DNA of 64,000 nt from Sulfuritalea sp. (lineage in GTDB: Bacteria; Pseudomonadota; Gammaproteobacteria; Burkholderiales; Rhodocyclaceae). The stretch covers positions 1 to 64,000 of the forward strand of contig JADJUP010000029.1 of assembly GCA_016716965.1 (NCBI GenBank), read 5' to 3'. Below, in pieces: positions 18,494 through 27,672 of the stretch. The notes under the pieces were generated by a model that did no database searches, was not told the origin of the DNA, and saw only the letters and a program-made list of their open reading frames with translations. Made by a program: the position numbers and the translations under genes. Numbering within the stretch: position 1 is the first letter of the stretch; each line of letters opens with the position of its first letter.

Positions 18494-21400
18494 CCCGCCG
18501 CTGGAAAAGGATCTCGACCCGGCATTGACCTGGGAGCCAAACTACGCGTTCATGCGTTACGCCGTCGGCCTGCTGCTTTTCGGTGCGGCGGCAGCGCTGC
18601 TGGCCACCAAGGTCTTTGCCCCGGAGCAGAGCCAGCGCATAGGCATCCAGGCGCTGCTTGTGCTCACCGCTGTGGTTGCCTGGTTCTGCCTGATCCGCGG
18701 CTGGAACCGTGCAACCATTTACATCCTGATCGCCGGCTCCTGGACCACGACGACCGTGATTTCGATCTATACCGGCGGCGTCAGGGCGCCGGTGATCATC
18801 GCCTTTCCCGTCATTATCATCTTTGTCGGCTGGCTGATCGGCCGGCGCGCGGCCTTGGTCACGGCCATCCTCACCAGCGCCACGATCTGCGCGCTTTTGG
18901 GAGCCGATTACCTGAAACTGCTTCCGGCCCCACTGCCCAGCACGCCGCTTATGCAGGGTACGCTGCAGATCGTCATCCTTGCCATGGCGACGAGCCTGAT
19001 CCTGTTCCTCGCCCGCACCCACCAGGAACGCCTGCAACAGCTGCACCGCACCGGTCGCGACCTCGCGCGCCGCAGCGCCGATCTCGAGACCAGCAAGGCG
19101 GAACTCGACCAGGCCCAGGCCGTGGCGATGGTAGGCAGTTGGGCCTACGACCTCGCCAACGACACGATGCAGCTTTCGGCCGAAACCTGCCGGATCTTCG
19201 GTTTGCCGCCCGGGACCACCGGCAGTCATGAAACCTACCTGTCTCGCGTCCATCCCGACGATCGCCAGGAACTCGAAGCCAGATGGCAGGAAGCCCTGGC
19301 CGGCGCGCCCTTCGACCATGCGCATCGCATCATGGTCGCCAAGGCCATCCGCTGGGTGCGGCAGAAGGCGGAATTCCAGCGGAACCCGGACGGCTTGCCG
19401 CGCGGCGCCGTCGGAATCGTGCAGGACATCACCGATCGCGTCGCCGCCGAGGAATCCCTGCGGCTTTCCGAAGAGCGTTTTTCCGTCGCCTTTCGTTCCA
19501 GCCCGCTGGCCGCGTCCATCGCCCGCGTCGCCGACGGCTGCTTCATCGAGACCAACCGCAATTACGAACGCTATTTCGGCTGGAAACGCGAGGAACTGCT
19601 GGGCCGCAGTTCGCTGGACATCGGGCTCTGGCCGAACAAGGAAACGCGCAGCGAGTGGCTCGCCATCCTGCTGCGCGACGGCCGCGTGGTCGATTATGAG
19701 ACCGTCTGGCGGCACAAGAACGGCAGCCTTCGACAAGTCAGCGTTTCCGCGGAGCTGGCCGAGATGGGCAAGGAACAATGCATCCTTGCTCACGTCAGCG
19801 ACATCACCGAACGCAAGTTGGCCGAGAAGGCATTGCGCGAGAGCGACAACCTCGTGCATACCATCCTCGACGAGATTTCCGATCCGGTTATCCTCAAGGA
19901 TCATCGCGGCAACTTCCTGCTCTGCAACAAGGCCGTGGCCCGGCTATACAACACCACGCCGGAGGCCATGGTCGGCAAGCACGATGGCGATTTCGGGGTG
20001 TCCGCCGACATGGCCGAGTTCTTCCGCCAGAACGTGCTGGCGATCATGGAAAGGGGCAAAACCGAAGTCGTCTACGAGGACAGCCGCAACGCGATCACGG
20101 GCGAAGTCCGCCATTTCCGCTCGATCAAGAAGCCGTTCAAGGATGGCGATGGCAGAAGCCAGATACTGATCATCGCCCAGGACATCACCGACATCCTGAA
20201 GGGTCAGGAACTCGTCGCGGAAAACGAACGCCGCTTGCGCGAGGTCATGAGCATTACCCAGGAAGGCGTCTGGGATTGGAACGTGGAGAGCGGCCAGGTG
20301 CTGCACAATCCTCAGTGGTACGAGACGCTGGGCCTGGTTGCCGGAGAATTTCCCGAGACCGTGGAGGCGTTTTCCGAACTCGTTCACCCGGAAGACAGGG
20401 AAAGCGTGTTCCGCAGGCTCGATGCGATGTTGCGTGGAGATACCGAGGTCTACCTTTCCGAGCACAGGCTGATCGATGGCGCGGGAAAAGCGATCTGGGT
20501 CAAGGACCGCGGACGCGTCATCGAACGCGATGCGCAGGGCAAGCCGCTGCGCGTGCTCGGCAGCTTCAGCGACATCAGCGAACGCAAGCGCGCCCGGGCA
20601 GAGCTTGAACAACACCGCCTCCATCTCGAGGAGCAGGTGCTTTCCCGCACCGCCGAACTCGCCGCAGCGCGAGACGCCGCCGAGGCAGCCAACCGGGCCA
20701 AGAGCGTATTCCTGGCCAATATGAGCCACGAACTGCGCACGCCGATGAACGCCATCATGGGCATGACCAACCTCGCTCGGCGGCGGGCAAACGATGCGCA
20801 ACAGGCCGACTGGCTGGACAAGAGCATGGACGCATCAAACCACCTGCTCGGCGTGATCAACGACATCCTCGACCTCTCGCGCATCGAGGCCGAACGGCTG
20901 ACCCTGGAGGAAAAGGATTTTTCGCTTGCGGATGTGATCGACGAAGCCCTGCGCATGCAGGATGACGCGGCGCGCAACAAAGGCTTGAAGCTTGGCCGCG
21001 AACTCGATGCGAACCTGCCCGAAAGGGTATGCGGCGATGCCATGCGCCTGCGCCAGATTCTGCTCAACTACCTCGGCAACGCCGTGAAGTTCTCCGACTC
21101 CGGCGACATCGTGGTGCGAGCCCATGTCGTCGAAAGCGACAGTCGCGGACTGCTGTTGCGCGTCGAGGTCCGCGATGAGGGAATCGGCATCAGCGAAGAA
21201 CAGCAGTCGCGATTGTTCCACGCCTTCACCCAGGCCGATGACTCGATGACGCGCAAGTATGGCGGCACCGGGCTCGGCCTGATCATCTCGCAGCGCATCG
21301 CGCGCCTGATGGGCGGAGATACCGGGGTCACCAGCCGCGAAGGGCAAGGCAGTACCTTCTGGGCGACCCTGCGCCTGCGGCGCGCCGATGACGATTCGGC

Positions 21401-21863
21401 GGCGTCCCGGCCGGCGGACAAGCAGTCCCCGCGAGAGCGCCTGGTGCGCAATTTTGCGGGCCGCAGGGTGCTCGTCGCGGAGGACGAACCCGTGAATCGC
21501 GAAGTCGCGGTGTTCCTGCTGGAGGATGCAGGGCTGCGCGCCGACGTCGCCGCGGATGGACGGGAAGCCGTCGCCATGGCCGGCAGCAGCGATTACGACC
21601 TGATCCTGATGGACATGCAGATGCCGGTGATGAATGGGCTCGACGCGGCGCGAGCCCTGCGACGCTTGCCGGCGTTGTCCGCCGTTCCGATCCTGGCGAT
21701 GACTGCCAACGCCTTCGACGACGACCGCGATCGCTGCCTCGCGGCGGGCATGAACGACCACATCGGCAAGCCCGTGGCGCCAGACGCCCTCTATGCCAAG
21801 GTCTTGAGCTGGCTGGAGAAGTCCGGGACTACGACGCCCCGCGACTCCGCCCCGATCCGCTGA
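18474..21863 (+). CDS. Hybrid sensor histidine kinase with four PAS domains
   Basis: 1129 residues from GTG 18474 (GGAGGG 8 bases upstream, overlapping the GGDEF gene by 20 bp). Layout: membrane region of about five helices (residues ~27-185), PAS domains at about 215, 335, 455 and 580, coiled coil, HisKA with His752 in MSHELRTPMNAIMG, HATPase with DEGIGISEEQQ and GGTGLGLIIS, and a C-terminal receiver with Asp1047 in LILMDMQMPVMNG. No Hpt domain is present, so a separate phosphotransfer partner is expected. The stop codon TGA overlaps the first bases of a dispersed repeat copy. Confidence 0.92.
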   Translation: MSPSPPNPPLEKDLDPALTWEPNYAFMRYAVGLLLFGAAAALLATKVFAPEQSQRIGIQALLVLTAVVAWFCLIRGWNRATIYILIAGSWTTTTVISIYTGGVRAPVIIAFPVIIIFVGWLIGRRAALVTAILTSATICALLGADYLKLLPAPLPSTPLMQGTLQIVILAMATSLILFLARTHQERLQQLHRTGRDLARRSADLETSKAELDQAQAVAMVGSWAYDLANDTMQLSAETCRIFGLPPGTTGSHETYLSRVHPDDRQELEARWQEALAGAPFDHAHRIMVAKAIRWVRQKAEFQRNPDGLPRGAVGIVQDITDRVAAEESLRLSEERFSVAFRSSPLAASIARVADGCFIETNRNYERYFGWKREELLGRSSLDIGLWPNKETRSEWLAILLRDGRVVDYETVWRHKNGSLRQVSVSAELAEMGKEQCILAHVSDITERKLAEKALRESDNLVHTILDEISDPVILKDHRGNFLLCNKAVARLYNTTPEAMVGKHDGDFGVSADMAEFFRQNVLAIMERGKTEVVYEDSRNAITGEVRHFRSIKKPFKDGDGRSQILIIAQDITDILKGQELVAENERRLREVMSITQEGVWDWNVESGQVLHNPQWYETLGLVAGEFPETVEAFSELVHPEDRESVFRRLDAMLRGDTEVYLSEHRLIDGAGKAIWVKDRGRVIERDAQGKPLRVLGSFSDISERKRARAELEQHRLHLEEQVLSRTAELAAARDAAEAANRAKSVFLANMSHELRTPMNAIMGMTNLARRRANDAQQADWLDKSMDASNHLLGVINDILDLSRIEAERLTLEEKDFSLADVIDEALRMQDDAARNKGLKLGRELDANLPERVCGDAMRLRQILLNYLGNAVKFSDSGDIVVRAHVVESDSRGLLLRVEVRDEGIGISEEQQSRLFHAFTQADDSMTRKYGGTGLGLIISQRIARLMGGDTGVTSREGQGSTFWATLRLRRADDDSAASRPADKQSPRERLVRNFAGRRVLVAEDEPVNREVAVFLLEDAGLRADVAADGREAVAMAGSSDYDLILMDMQMPVMNGLDAARALRRLPALSAVPILAMTANAFDDDRDRCLAAGMNDHIGKPVAPDALYAKVLSWLEKSGTTTPRDSAPIR

Positions 21864-21887
21864 AAGTCGGCGCCGGCGACACGGCGC
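21862..21887 (+). repeat. Dispersed repeat copy 5 at the kinase stop codon
   Basis: GAAAGTCGGCGCCGGCGACA followed by CGGCGC. Its first GA supplies the last two bases of the hybrid-kinase TGA stop. Confidence 0.85.
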
Positions 21888-21907
21888 CGGACACGCCTGC
21901 GGGCAAG

Positions 21908-24481
21908 CTAGCCCTTATAGCCCTTCATCGCCTCGGCCATCGAGATGTTCGGCCGGTGGATATGGAAGCCCTGCGCCAGGTCGATGCCCTGGGCGACGAC
22001 CTGGTCGAGCACGGCGCGGTCTTCGACATATTCGGCCACGGTGCGGATGCCGAGGTCGCGGCTGAGGGTGACGATGCTGCGCACCAGGGCGCGGTCCTTC
22101 TCGCTGTGCTTCATGCCGAGGATGAACTCGCCCTCGATCTTGAGGAAGTCGATCGGAAAGCGCTTGACGTAGTGGAACGAGGAAAAGCCGGAGCCGAAGT
22201 CGTCGATCGCGAGCTTGAAGCCTTCGCCGTGCAGGGTGCCGATGAAGCGTTCCAGCAGCGCCATGTTCTTGATCGTCTCGCGCTCCGTGATCTCGAACAC
22301 CAGGCGCGTCGGGTCGATCTTGAAACGGCTGGCGATGCGGCGCGTTTCCTGCACGAAATCGTTGAGCACCAGCGCGCGCGGCGACATGTTGATGAACAGG
22401 AAGCCCTTGTAGTCGTTCTGCTCCACCGCCTCCAGGGTCATTTCGAGCTGGATGAAGTCGAGCTTGTGCATGACGCCCATCTTCTCGGCGATGGCCACGT
22501 ACTCGTCGGCGATGATGTAAGTGCCGTCGTCCATGCGGATGCGCGAGAGCACTTCGATCGCCTCCACCTGGCCGGTGGCGACATTGATGATGGGCTGGAA
22601 GAAGGGCACCACGCTGCGCTTCTCCACCGCATTGAGGATCATCATGCTCTTCTCGCCCAGGGTGCGGAAGACGTCGATCACGTCCTGGTCATCGGGCACC
22701 GCGACGCGGTTCTTGCCCTCGGTCTTGGCGCGATACATCATGGTGTCGGCGAACAGGAACAGGTCCTTGATCGCCACCGCATGGTCGGGATAGGTCGCCA
22801 TGCCGATCGACACCGAGCCGCTGACCACCGCCCCGTCGGGTGCCGTCATGGTGACGGCGCTGACCGAATCGACGATGCGCCGCGCGACGGCCACCGCCGC
22901 GTCCATGCCCGTTTCGGGCAGGATGGCGACGAATTCGTCGCCGCCGTAACGCGACAGCAGGTCGTCATCGCGGATCGCGCCCTTGATGCCGCCGACCAGC
23001 AGTTGCAGCAGCGTGTCGCCGACGCCGTGGCCGTAGGAATCATTGATCGACTTGAAGTTGTCGGCGTCGATCACCAGCAGGGTGAATTTCTGGCCGTGGC
23101 GCGAGGAGCGCGCGGCCTCGTTTTCGATCAACTCCCAGAACACGCGCTGGTTGTAGAGGTTGGTCAGCGGATCGCGCGTGGCGTAGTACTCGAGTTCCTT
23201 GGTGTACTTGTCGATCGCCTTGACCGAGCCGACCACGTTGAGCAGCGTGGCGAGGATGCTTTGCACCACCAGCAGGCGCATCGGGTCGATTTCGTACTGC
23301 GGCTGCATGCCGATGCCGACGATGCCGCCGATCTTGGGAACATTGACCAGCAGCGACTTGATCTGCACGTCGATGTCCGGCGCGCTGAGTTCCGGCGTCG
23401 GGGTCGCCGGGTCGGCGACGTTGTGGCGGACCCGGATCGCCAGTCCGGTTTCGAAATGTTCCTCGCGCTGCAGTATCTGCTGCAGGCTCTTCTCGAACAC
23501 CGCCCGGGTGCCTTCCGACGGACGTCCGCGCCAGAATACTTCCAGGTCGTAGGCCTCGTCGCTGATCTTGAACAGCGAGAACATCAGGTAGGCGGGTACT
23601 ACGGAATCGATGTCGATGATCAGGCGGCTGACGTATTCGCGCCAGTCCTTGATGACCTCGGTGGTAAGGACGAATTTTTCCAGCAGCCGGATCTCGAATT
23701 CGAGCATGTCCTTGTCCACCGCGATGGTGCGGATGCGCTCGGTCAACTGGCGGATCTCGTTCGCCACGGAATTGAACTCGGAAAAGCCCAGGTCGGCCTG
23801 CCGCGTTTCCAGACGGCGCAGGTCGGAAATCCGGTTCACCGCACGGATGTCGCGAGCCAGGGTATCGATCGGTCCTTCCAGGCGCCGGCGGATGTAGAGG
23901 ACCATGAGGAAGGTGACGACCAGCACCACCGGGATGATCGGCGCGAAGGCATAGGTGAAGCGCATCTTGTGCGATTCGACGGCGAGGCTGACGTTCTGCT
24001 GCACGTCGATCACGCCCAGCACGTCGCCGGGCGTTGCATTGACATGGCACTGCAGGCAGACCTCCTGCGCGCGCAGCGGGTAGACGACGCGGATCAGGTC
24101 GCCGTCTTCCAGGTGCTGCTGCCCGCCTTCGCGAAAGGCGCGCTGGATCGCCGCGTCAGGGGCCTTCTGCGCGATTTCGCCGAACAGCGCGTTGACCTTG
24201 GGCCCGCGGTAAATGTCGATCTGGCGCTGGGTGCTGTCCACCGACTTCTGGATCGCGCGCAGGAAACCCTCCAGTTGCTGGCGGCTCCAGCCGGTGCTCA
24301 TCAGTTCGAACATCGAGTTGAAGGTCAGCTCGGCGAATGCGATGGCATCCGACGCCGCGTCGTCGCGCACCGATCGATCGTAGATGCGCGATACGACAAA
24401 GATCGTGGCGGCGAAGATCGCTATTGCGAAAAACGCGCCGGAGGCGAGCAGGAGGCCCTTGATGCTGCGGACAGGATTCAT
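21908..24481 (-). CDS. GGDEF-EAL protein with haem-motif periplasmic sensor
   Basis: 857 residues. N-terminal helix, then a Tll0287-like (DUF3365) periplasmic domain with a c-type haem motif CLQCH at residues 142-146, second helix (IIPVVLVVTFLMVLYI), HAMP-like linker, a poorly conserved middle region (~260-430), GGDEF domain with intact RYGGDEFVAILPE, and an EAL domain. EAL catalytic positions are kept: E in IEVLSR, N in FINMSP, E in FEITE, DD in AIDDFGSG, K in FLKIEG. Both cyclase and phosphodiesterase activity are therefore possible. The haem suggests redox or gas sensing. Converges with the hybrid kinase. Confidence 0.9.
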   Translation of the reverse strand: MNPVRSIKGLLLASGAFFAIAIFAATIFVVSRIYDRSVRDDAASDAIAFAELTFNSMFELMSTGWSRQQLEGFLRAIQKSVDSTQRQIDIYRGPKVNALFGEIAQKAPDAAIQRAFREGGQQHLEDGDLIRVVYPLRAQEVCLQCHVNATPGDVLGVIDVQQNVSLAVESHKMRFTYAFAPIIPVVLVVTFLMVLYIRRRLEGPIDTLARDIRAVNRISDLRRLETRQADLGFSEFNSVANEIRQLTERIRTIAVDKDMLEFEIRLLEKFVLTTEVIKDWREYVSRLIIDIDSVVPAYLMFSLFKISDEAYDLEVFWRGRPSEGTRAVFEKSLQQILQREEHFETGLAIRVRHNVADPATPTPELSAPDIDVQIKSLLVNVPKIGGIVGIGMQPQYEIDPMRLLVVQSILATLLNVVGSVKAIDKYTKELEYYATRDPLTNLYNQRVFWELIENEAARSSRHGQKFTLLVIDADNFKSINDSYGHGVGDTLLQLLVGGIKGAIRDDDLLSRYGGDEFVAILPETGMDAAVAVARRIVDSVSAVTMTAPDGAVVSGSVSIGMATYPDHAVAIKDLFLFADTMMYRAKTEGKNRVAVPDDQDVIDVFRTLGEKSMMILNAVEKRSVVPFFQPIINVATGQVEAIEVLSRIRMDDGTYIIADEYVAIAEKMGVMHKLDFIQLEMTLEAVEQNDYKGFLFINMSPRALVLNDFVQETRRIASRFKIDPTRLVFEITERETIKNMALLERFIGTLHGEGFKLAIDDFGSGFSSFHYVKRFPIDFLKIEGEFILGMKHSEKDRALVRSIVTLSRDLGIRTVAEYVEDRAVLDQVVAQGIDLAQGFHIHRPNISMAEAMKGYKG

Positions 24482-24632
24482 GTTTCGGGACGAAGGACTA
24501 AACGGGTGCGGGCGAGATTATCGCGACCGCGCGAAAGACACAACCCGGTATTGCCCGCAATGGCAATTGACCCCGAACCGCCGCCGCTGTCGCTGCGCCT
24601 CCTGCCGGCCAGCGGTGGCGCCCGACCGATCC

Positions 24633-25490
24633 TCAGTAAAGCACTTCGCTCCAGCGTCCGGTGGATTTCAGCGCCGTCTCGACGCGCAGCCAGTTGGCGC
24701 CAGAGCCGGCCAGCTTGACCATGGCCTGTTCGATCGTCGGCAACATGTTTGCCGTACCGGCGACGAAGACGCGCGTGTTCGAGCGTTGCAGCATGTTCCA
24801 GACGTCGGCCGCGTTCTGTTCCAGCGCGGCACCCAGCGCCACCGGCGCATCCAGCGCCGGACGCGGGCTGACGGCCTGGAAGGCCTTGAAGGTGGGCTGG
24901 TCGAAGTAGTTCGCCAGGTCGCTGTTCTCGTCATTCATGTAGAGCATTTCCAGCGGACTGCGGGCTCCGTAGAACAGCCTGACCTGCCCTTTCCAGCCGC
25001 CGATCTTTTCGTAGATCTGGCGGATCATGGTGCGGAAGGGCGCGATGCCGGTGCCCATGCCCAGCATCAGGATGTCGGCAGACTTGTCCTCCGGAATCAC
25101 GAAGGGGTAGCCGACCGGGCCGGCGAATTCGACGCGGTCATCGGGACGCAGATCGCACAGGTAATTCGAGGCCACGCCCTTGTATTCCTCGCCGTTGAAA
25201 TCATCGACGTAGCTGCAGCGGCGCACGCAGATGGCGAACTCGGTGCCGTCCTTGCTCCGTTCCAGGTCCATGATCGAATACAGGCGGGCATGGCTGCGGT
25301 TGCCGAACTGCCCCGGCGCCATGACGCGGATCAGGTTGCCCAGCGCGGCGTCGAAGGACAGGTCGCCGGTACGCAGTACCAGATGGCGGACTTCCTCGCG
25401 CGAGGCCGGGGGCGTGATGCGGCGCGACTGCGTCAGGGTCGCGGTGTAGGTGCGGGCGGGCGGCGCGGCGGGTGGAGTGATGGGCTGCAT
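24633..25490 (-). CDS. Plant-type ferredoxin-NADP reductase-like flavoprotein
   Basis: 285 residues. FAD-binding RLYSIMDLE and CSYVDDFNG, NADP-binding LGMGTGIAPFRTMIRQI, and a C-terminal aromatic residue (RWSEVLY) as in plant-type FNR. No own Fe-S domain, so it probably works with a separate ferredoxin or flavodoxin. It is the last gene on the minus strand behind the rnf genes, about 20 bp from the Cys-rich small gene, and could link NADP(H) to the ferredoxin pool used by Rnf and the NifJ-like enzyme. Start ATG 25490 chosen from family-like sequence and an upstream GAGGAG. Confidence 0.82.
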   Translation of the reverse strand: MQPITPPAAPPARTYTATLTQSRRITPPASREEVRHLVLRTGDLSFDAALGNLIRVMAPGQFGNRSHARLYSIMDLERSKDGTEFAICVRRCSYVDDFNGEEYKGVASNYLCDLRPDDRVEFAGPVGYPFVIPEDKSADILMLGMGTGIAPFRTMIRQIYEKIGGWKGQVRLFYGARSPLEMLYMNDENSDLANYFDQPTFKAFQAVSPRPALDAPVALGAALEQNAADVWNMLQRSNTRVFVAGTANMLPTIEQAMVKLAGSGANWLRVETALKSTGRWSEVLY

Positions 25491-25510
25491 GGGATGGACT
25501 CCTCGATAAG

Positions 25511-25720
25511 TCAGCGGTGTTTCAGAACGGACGTGGCAGCTTCGGCATCGCAGGCGCTGTCGCAGCCGCTGCCGGCGGAACAGCAGCCGCATTTGCCAGG
25601 GTCGCGGAAGGGCCCCAGTTGCGGGTGCCTTGCAGCAAAGCGGCGGTAGAGGCGATCCACCAGGATGCCGCCCAGTGCGAGGCTGAAAACAATGGCAATG
25701 GTGGTCAGGTAGAGAGTCAT
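25511..25720 (-). CDS. Small Cys-rich membrane protein after rnfA
   Basis: 69-70 residues: one transmembrane helix (LYLTTIAIVFSLALGGILVD), a basic stretch, then KCGCCSAGSGCDSAC with five cysteines. The start ATG overlaps the rnfA stop (an upstream ATG at 25723 is also possible). Architecture resembles NqrM, the iron-delivery factor for the related Na-NQR, in having one helix and a cysteine tail, but I see no clear sequence match. A maturation role for the RnfA/RnfE metal centre is inference. Confidence 0.65.
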   Translation of the reverse strand: MTLYLTTIAIVFSLALGGILVDRLYRRFAARHPQLGPFRDPGKCGCCSAGSGCDSACDAEAATSVLKHR

Positions 25721-26298
25721 CATCCACCCAATCCGGCAAAGCCCATGAAGGACAGCGACAGGATCCCGGCCAGCATCAGCGACAGGGCCGTGCCCTGCGC
25801 CAGGTCGGGCACGTTCGACAGCGTCAGGCGCTCGCGCACGCTGGCCATCAGCACCAGCGCCAGGGTGAATCCGGCGCCGCCGCCGATGCTGAAGGTGACC
25901 GACTGGATGAAATCGTAGTCGCGCGCGGTCTGGAACAGCGCGACGCCCAGCACCGCGCAGTTGGTGGTGATCAGCGGCAGGTAGATGCCCAGCGCGCGGA
26001 ACAGCGCCGGGCTGTACTTCTTCAGCACCATCTCGACCAGTTGCACGGACGAGGCGATGATCACGATGTAGGAGATCAGGCGCAGGAATTCGAGGTGGAA
26101 GGCCGTCAGCAGCAGGTTGAGGCCGTAGGCGCAGAGCGACGCCACCAGCATCACGAAGGTGGTCGCCACGCCCATCGGGAATGCCGTGTCGAGCTTGCCC
26201 GAGACGCCGAGGAAGGGGCACAGGCCGAGGAACATCGCCAGCACGAAGTTGTTGGCGAGCAGCGCATTGACGAAGATCTGGAAGGCGGATTCAGACAT
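25720..26298 (-). CDS. rnfA: RnfA, membrane subunit of Rnf complex
   Basis: 192 residues, six hydrophobic segments; NqrE/RnfA type. Conserved cysteines lie in FLGLCPFLGVSGK and LITTNCAVLGVALF, the pair that holds the intramembrane iron-sulfur centre in this family. Overlaps rnfE upstream and the Cys-rich gene downstream, so translation is coupled. Confidence 0.95.
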   Translation of the reverse strand: MSESAFQIFVNALLANNFVLAMFLGLCPFLGVSGKLDTAFPMGVATTFVMLVASLCAYGLNLLLTAFHLEFLRLISYIVIIASSVQLVEMVLKKYSPALFRALGIYLPLITTNCAVLGVALFQTARDYDFIQSVTFSIGGGAGFTLALVLMASVRERLTLSNVPDLAQGTALSLMLAGILSLSFMGFAGLGG

Positions 26299-26938
26299 GC
26301 TGGCCGGCCTCCATCGGTGGTGCCGCGCGGCGCAGCTTGCGTCGCTCCAGCCAGGAGAAGAACAGCAGCCAGGCACCCAGCACGAAGAAGCCGCCGGGCG
26401 GCAGCACCATGATCACCCAGGGCTGGAAGCCGGCGCCGAACAGCGTGATGCCGAACAGCGTTCCGGCACCGAGGACCTCGCGCACCGCACCCAGCGCAAA
26501 CAGGCCGATGGCGAAGCCGATGCCCATGCCGGCGGCGTTGAGCATTGCCGGCAGCGGCGGATTCTTCGAGGCATGGGCCTCGGCGCGGCCGAGGATGATG
26601 CAGTTGACCACGATGAGCTGGATGAAGGCGCCCAGCGCGTCGTAAAGCGCCAGGCTGATGGCCTGGATCGCGTAATCCACCGCCGTTACGAAAGTAGCGA
26701 TGATCACGATGTACACCGCGATCCTCACCTCCTTCGGCACCATGCGGCGCAACAGTGACACCAGGCCGCAGGAGCAGACCAGCACGAACAGGGTCGCCAA
26801 TCCCATCGACAGCGCGTTGACGGCCGATACCGATACGGCCAGCACCGGGCACATGCCCAGCACCATGACGAAGACCGGGTTCTGGCGCCAGATGCCCTCG
26901 GTGAATTCGTCCCAGGTCTTGTAGTGAGCGGTATTCAT
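26291..26938 (-). CDS. rnfE: RnfE, membrane subunit of Rnf complex
   Basis: 215 residues, NqrD/RnfE type, partner of RnfA. MVLGMCPVLAVSVSA and LIVVNCIILGRAEA carry the family cysteines, followed by FFVLGAWLLFFSWLERRKLR. Its stop lies just inside the rnfA start region and its own start overlaps the rnfG stop. Confidence 0.95.
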   Translation of the reverse strand: MNTAHYKTWDEFTEGIWRQNPVFVMVLGMCPVLAVSVSAVNALSMGLATLFVLVCSCGLVSLLRRMVPKEVRIAVYIVIIATFVTAVDYAIQAISLALYDALGAFIQLIVVNCIILGRAEAHASKNPPLPAMLNAAGMGIGFAIGLFALGAVREVLGAGTLFGITLFGAGFQPWVIMVLPPGGFFVLGAWLLFFSWLERRKLRRAAPPMEAGQHV

Positions 26939-27672
26939 GATTTCGTCGCCAGGGTGTCGAGCTTGGGAACCAGGCGCGGCAACAGCGCCTGCGCCGAATC
27001 GTTGATGGCCTTGCCCACCGCGCGCGAGGTAATCGTCGCGCCGGCGATGGCATCGATCTGCCAGGCGTTGGTCTTGCTGCCGCGCTTGACGGCCTTGACC
27101 TCGTTGGCCAGCGCCGAGAGGTCGGCCTTCAGCTTGACGTCCAGCGCGGTGAAGTTGGCAAGGAATTCCTTGTCGGTGATGATCTTGTCGCCGATCCCCG
27201 GCGTCTCGCGCATGGACACCACGCCTATGCCGACCACGCACTGGCAATCCGGCTGGTAGCCGAACATGATGCGCACGTTGTCGGCATAACCCTTGCCCAC
27301 GCCCTCGGCAGCGATGCCGGCGAGCTTGCCGGACTCGTCGTAGGCGGCGAAAAACTTCACCGACCCGGCCGGAATCGCCGTCTCGCCAGCGCCGACTTTT
27401 AAAATCCCGCCGCCGGGTTGCGCAAGGAACTCGGCAATGGACTTCGCCTTGGGCAGCACCTTGAACACCGCACGCTCGGTGGCGATGCGCTTGTTGGCGG
27501 CGACCGCGTCGTAGGTACCCTGATAGGCGCCGACGATGATCAGGCCGCAGATCGCCGAGACCAGGCCGAGGGTGCGGATCATCGCGCCGGTCGGCGATTC
27601 GGGCGGCGCGGCCTCTGGCGCGGCGACCGCGATCGGAATCACCTTCTTGTCAGTGGATGAAGGCTCGCTCAT
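26935..27672 (-). CDS. rnfG: RnfG, FMN-binding subunit of Rnf complex
   Basis: 245 residues: one N-terminal helix after a 30-residue Pro/Ala-rich start, then a periplasmic FMN-binding domain. Covalent flavin site is the Thr in AGATITSRAVGKA near residue 215. A copy of the dispersed repeat (27375-27400) is translated in frame as KVGAGETAI between residues ~90 and 99, in a surface-loop position. Overlaps rnfD and rnfE by four bases each. Confidence 0.93.
   Translation of the reverse strand: MSEPSSTDKKVIPIAVAAPEAAPPESPTGAMIRTLGLVSAICGLIIVGAYQGTYDAVAANKRIATERAVFKVLPKAKSIAEFLAQPGGGILKVGAGETAIPAGSVKFFAAYDESGKLAGIAAEGVGKGYADNVRIMFGYQPDCQCVVGIGVVSMRETPGIGDKIITDKEFLANFTALDVKLKADLSALANEVKAVKRGSKTNAWQIDAIAGATITSRAVGKAINDSAQALLPRLVPKLDTLATKS
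27375..27400 (-). repeat. Dispersed repeat copy 6, inside rnfG
   Basis: Minus strand reads AAAAGTCGGCGCTGGCGAGA followed by CGGCGA; in-frame product K-V-G-A-G-E-T-A. Confidence 0.85.

Noticed and set aside
21956..24718. A 920-codon open frame antisense to the GGDEF-EAL gene, and similar long antisense frames over the dsr, rnf and nuo genes
   Set aside because: Typical shadow frames of GC-rich genes; no family-like sequence and no ribosome sites.
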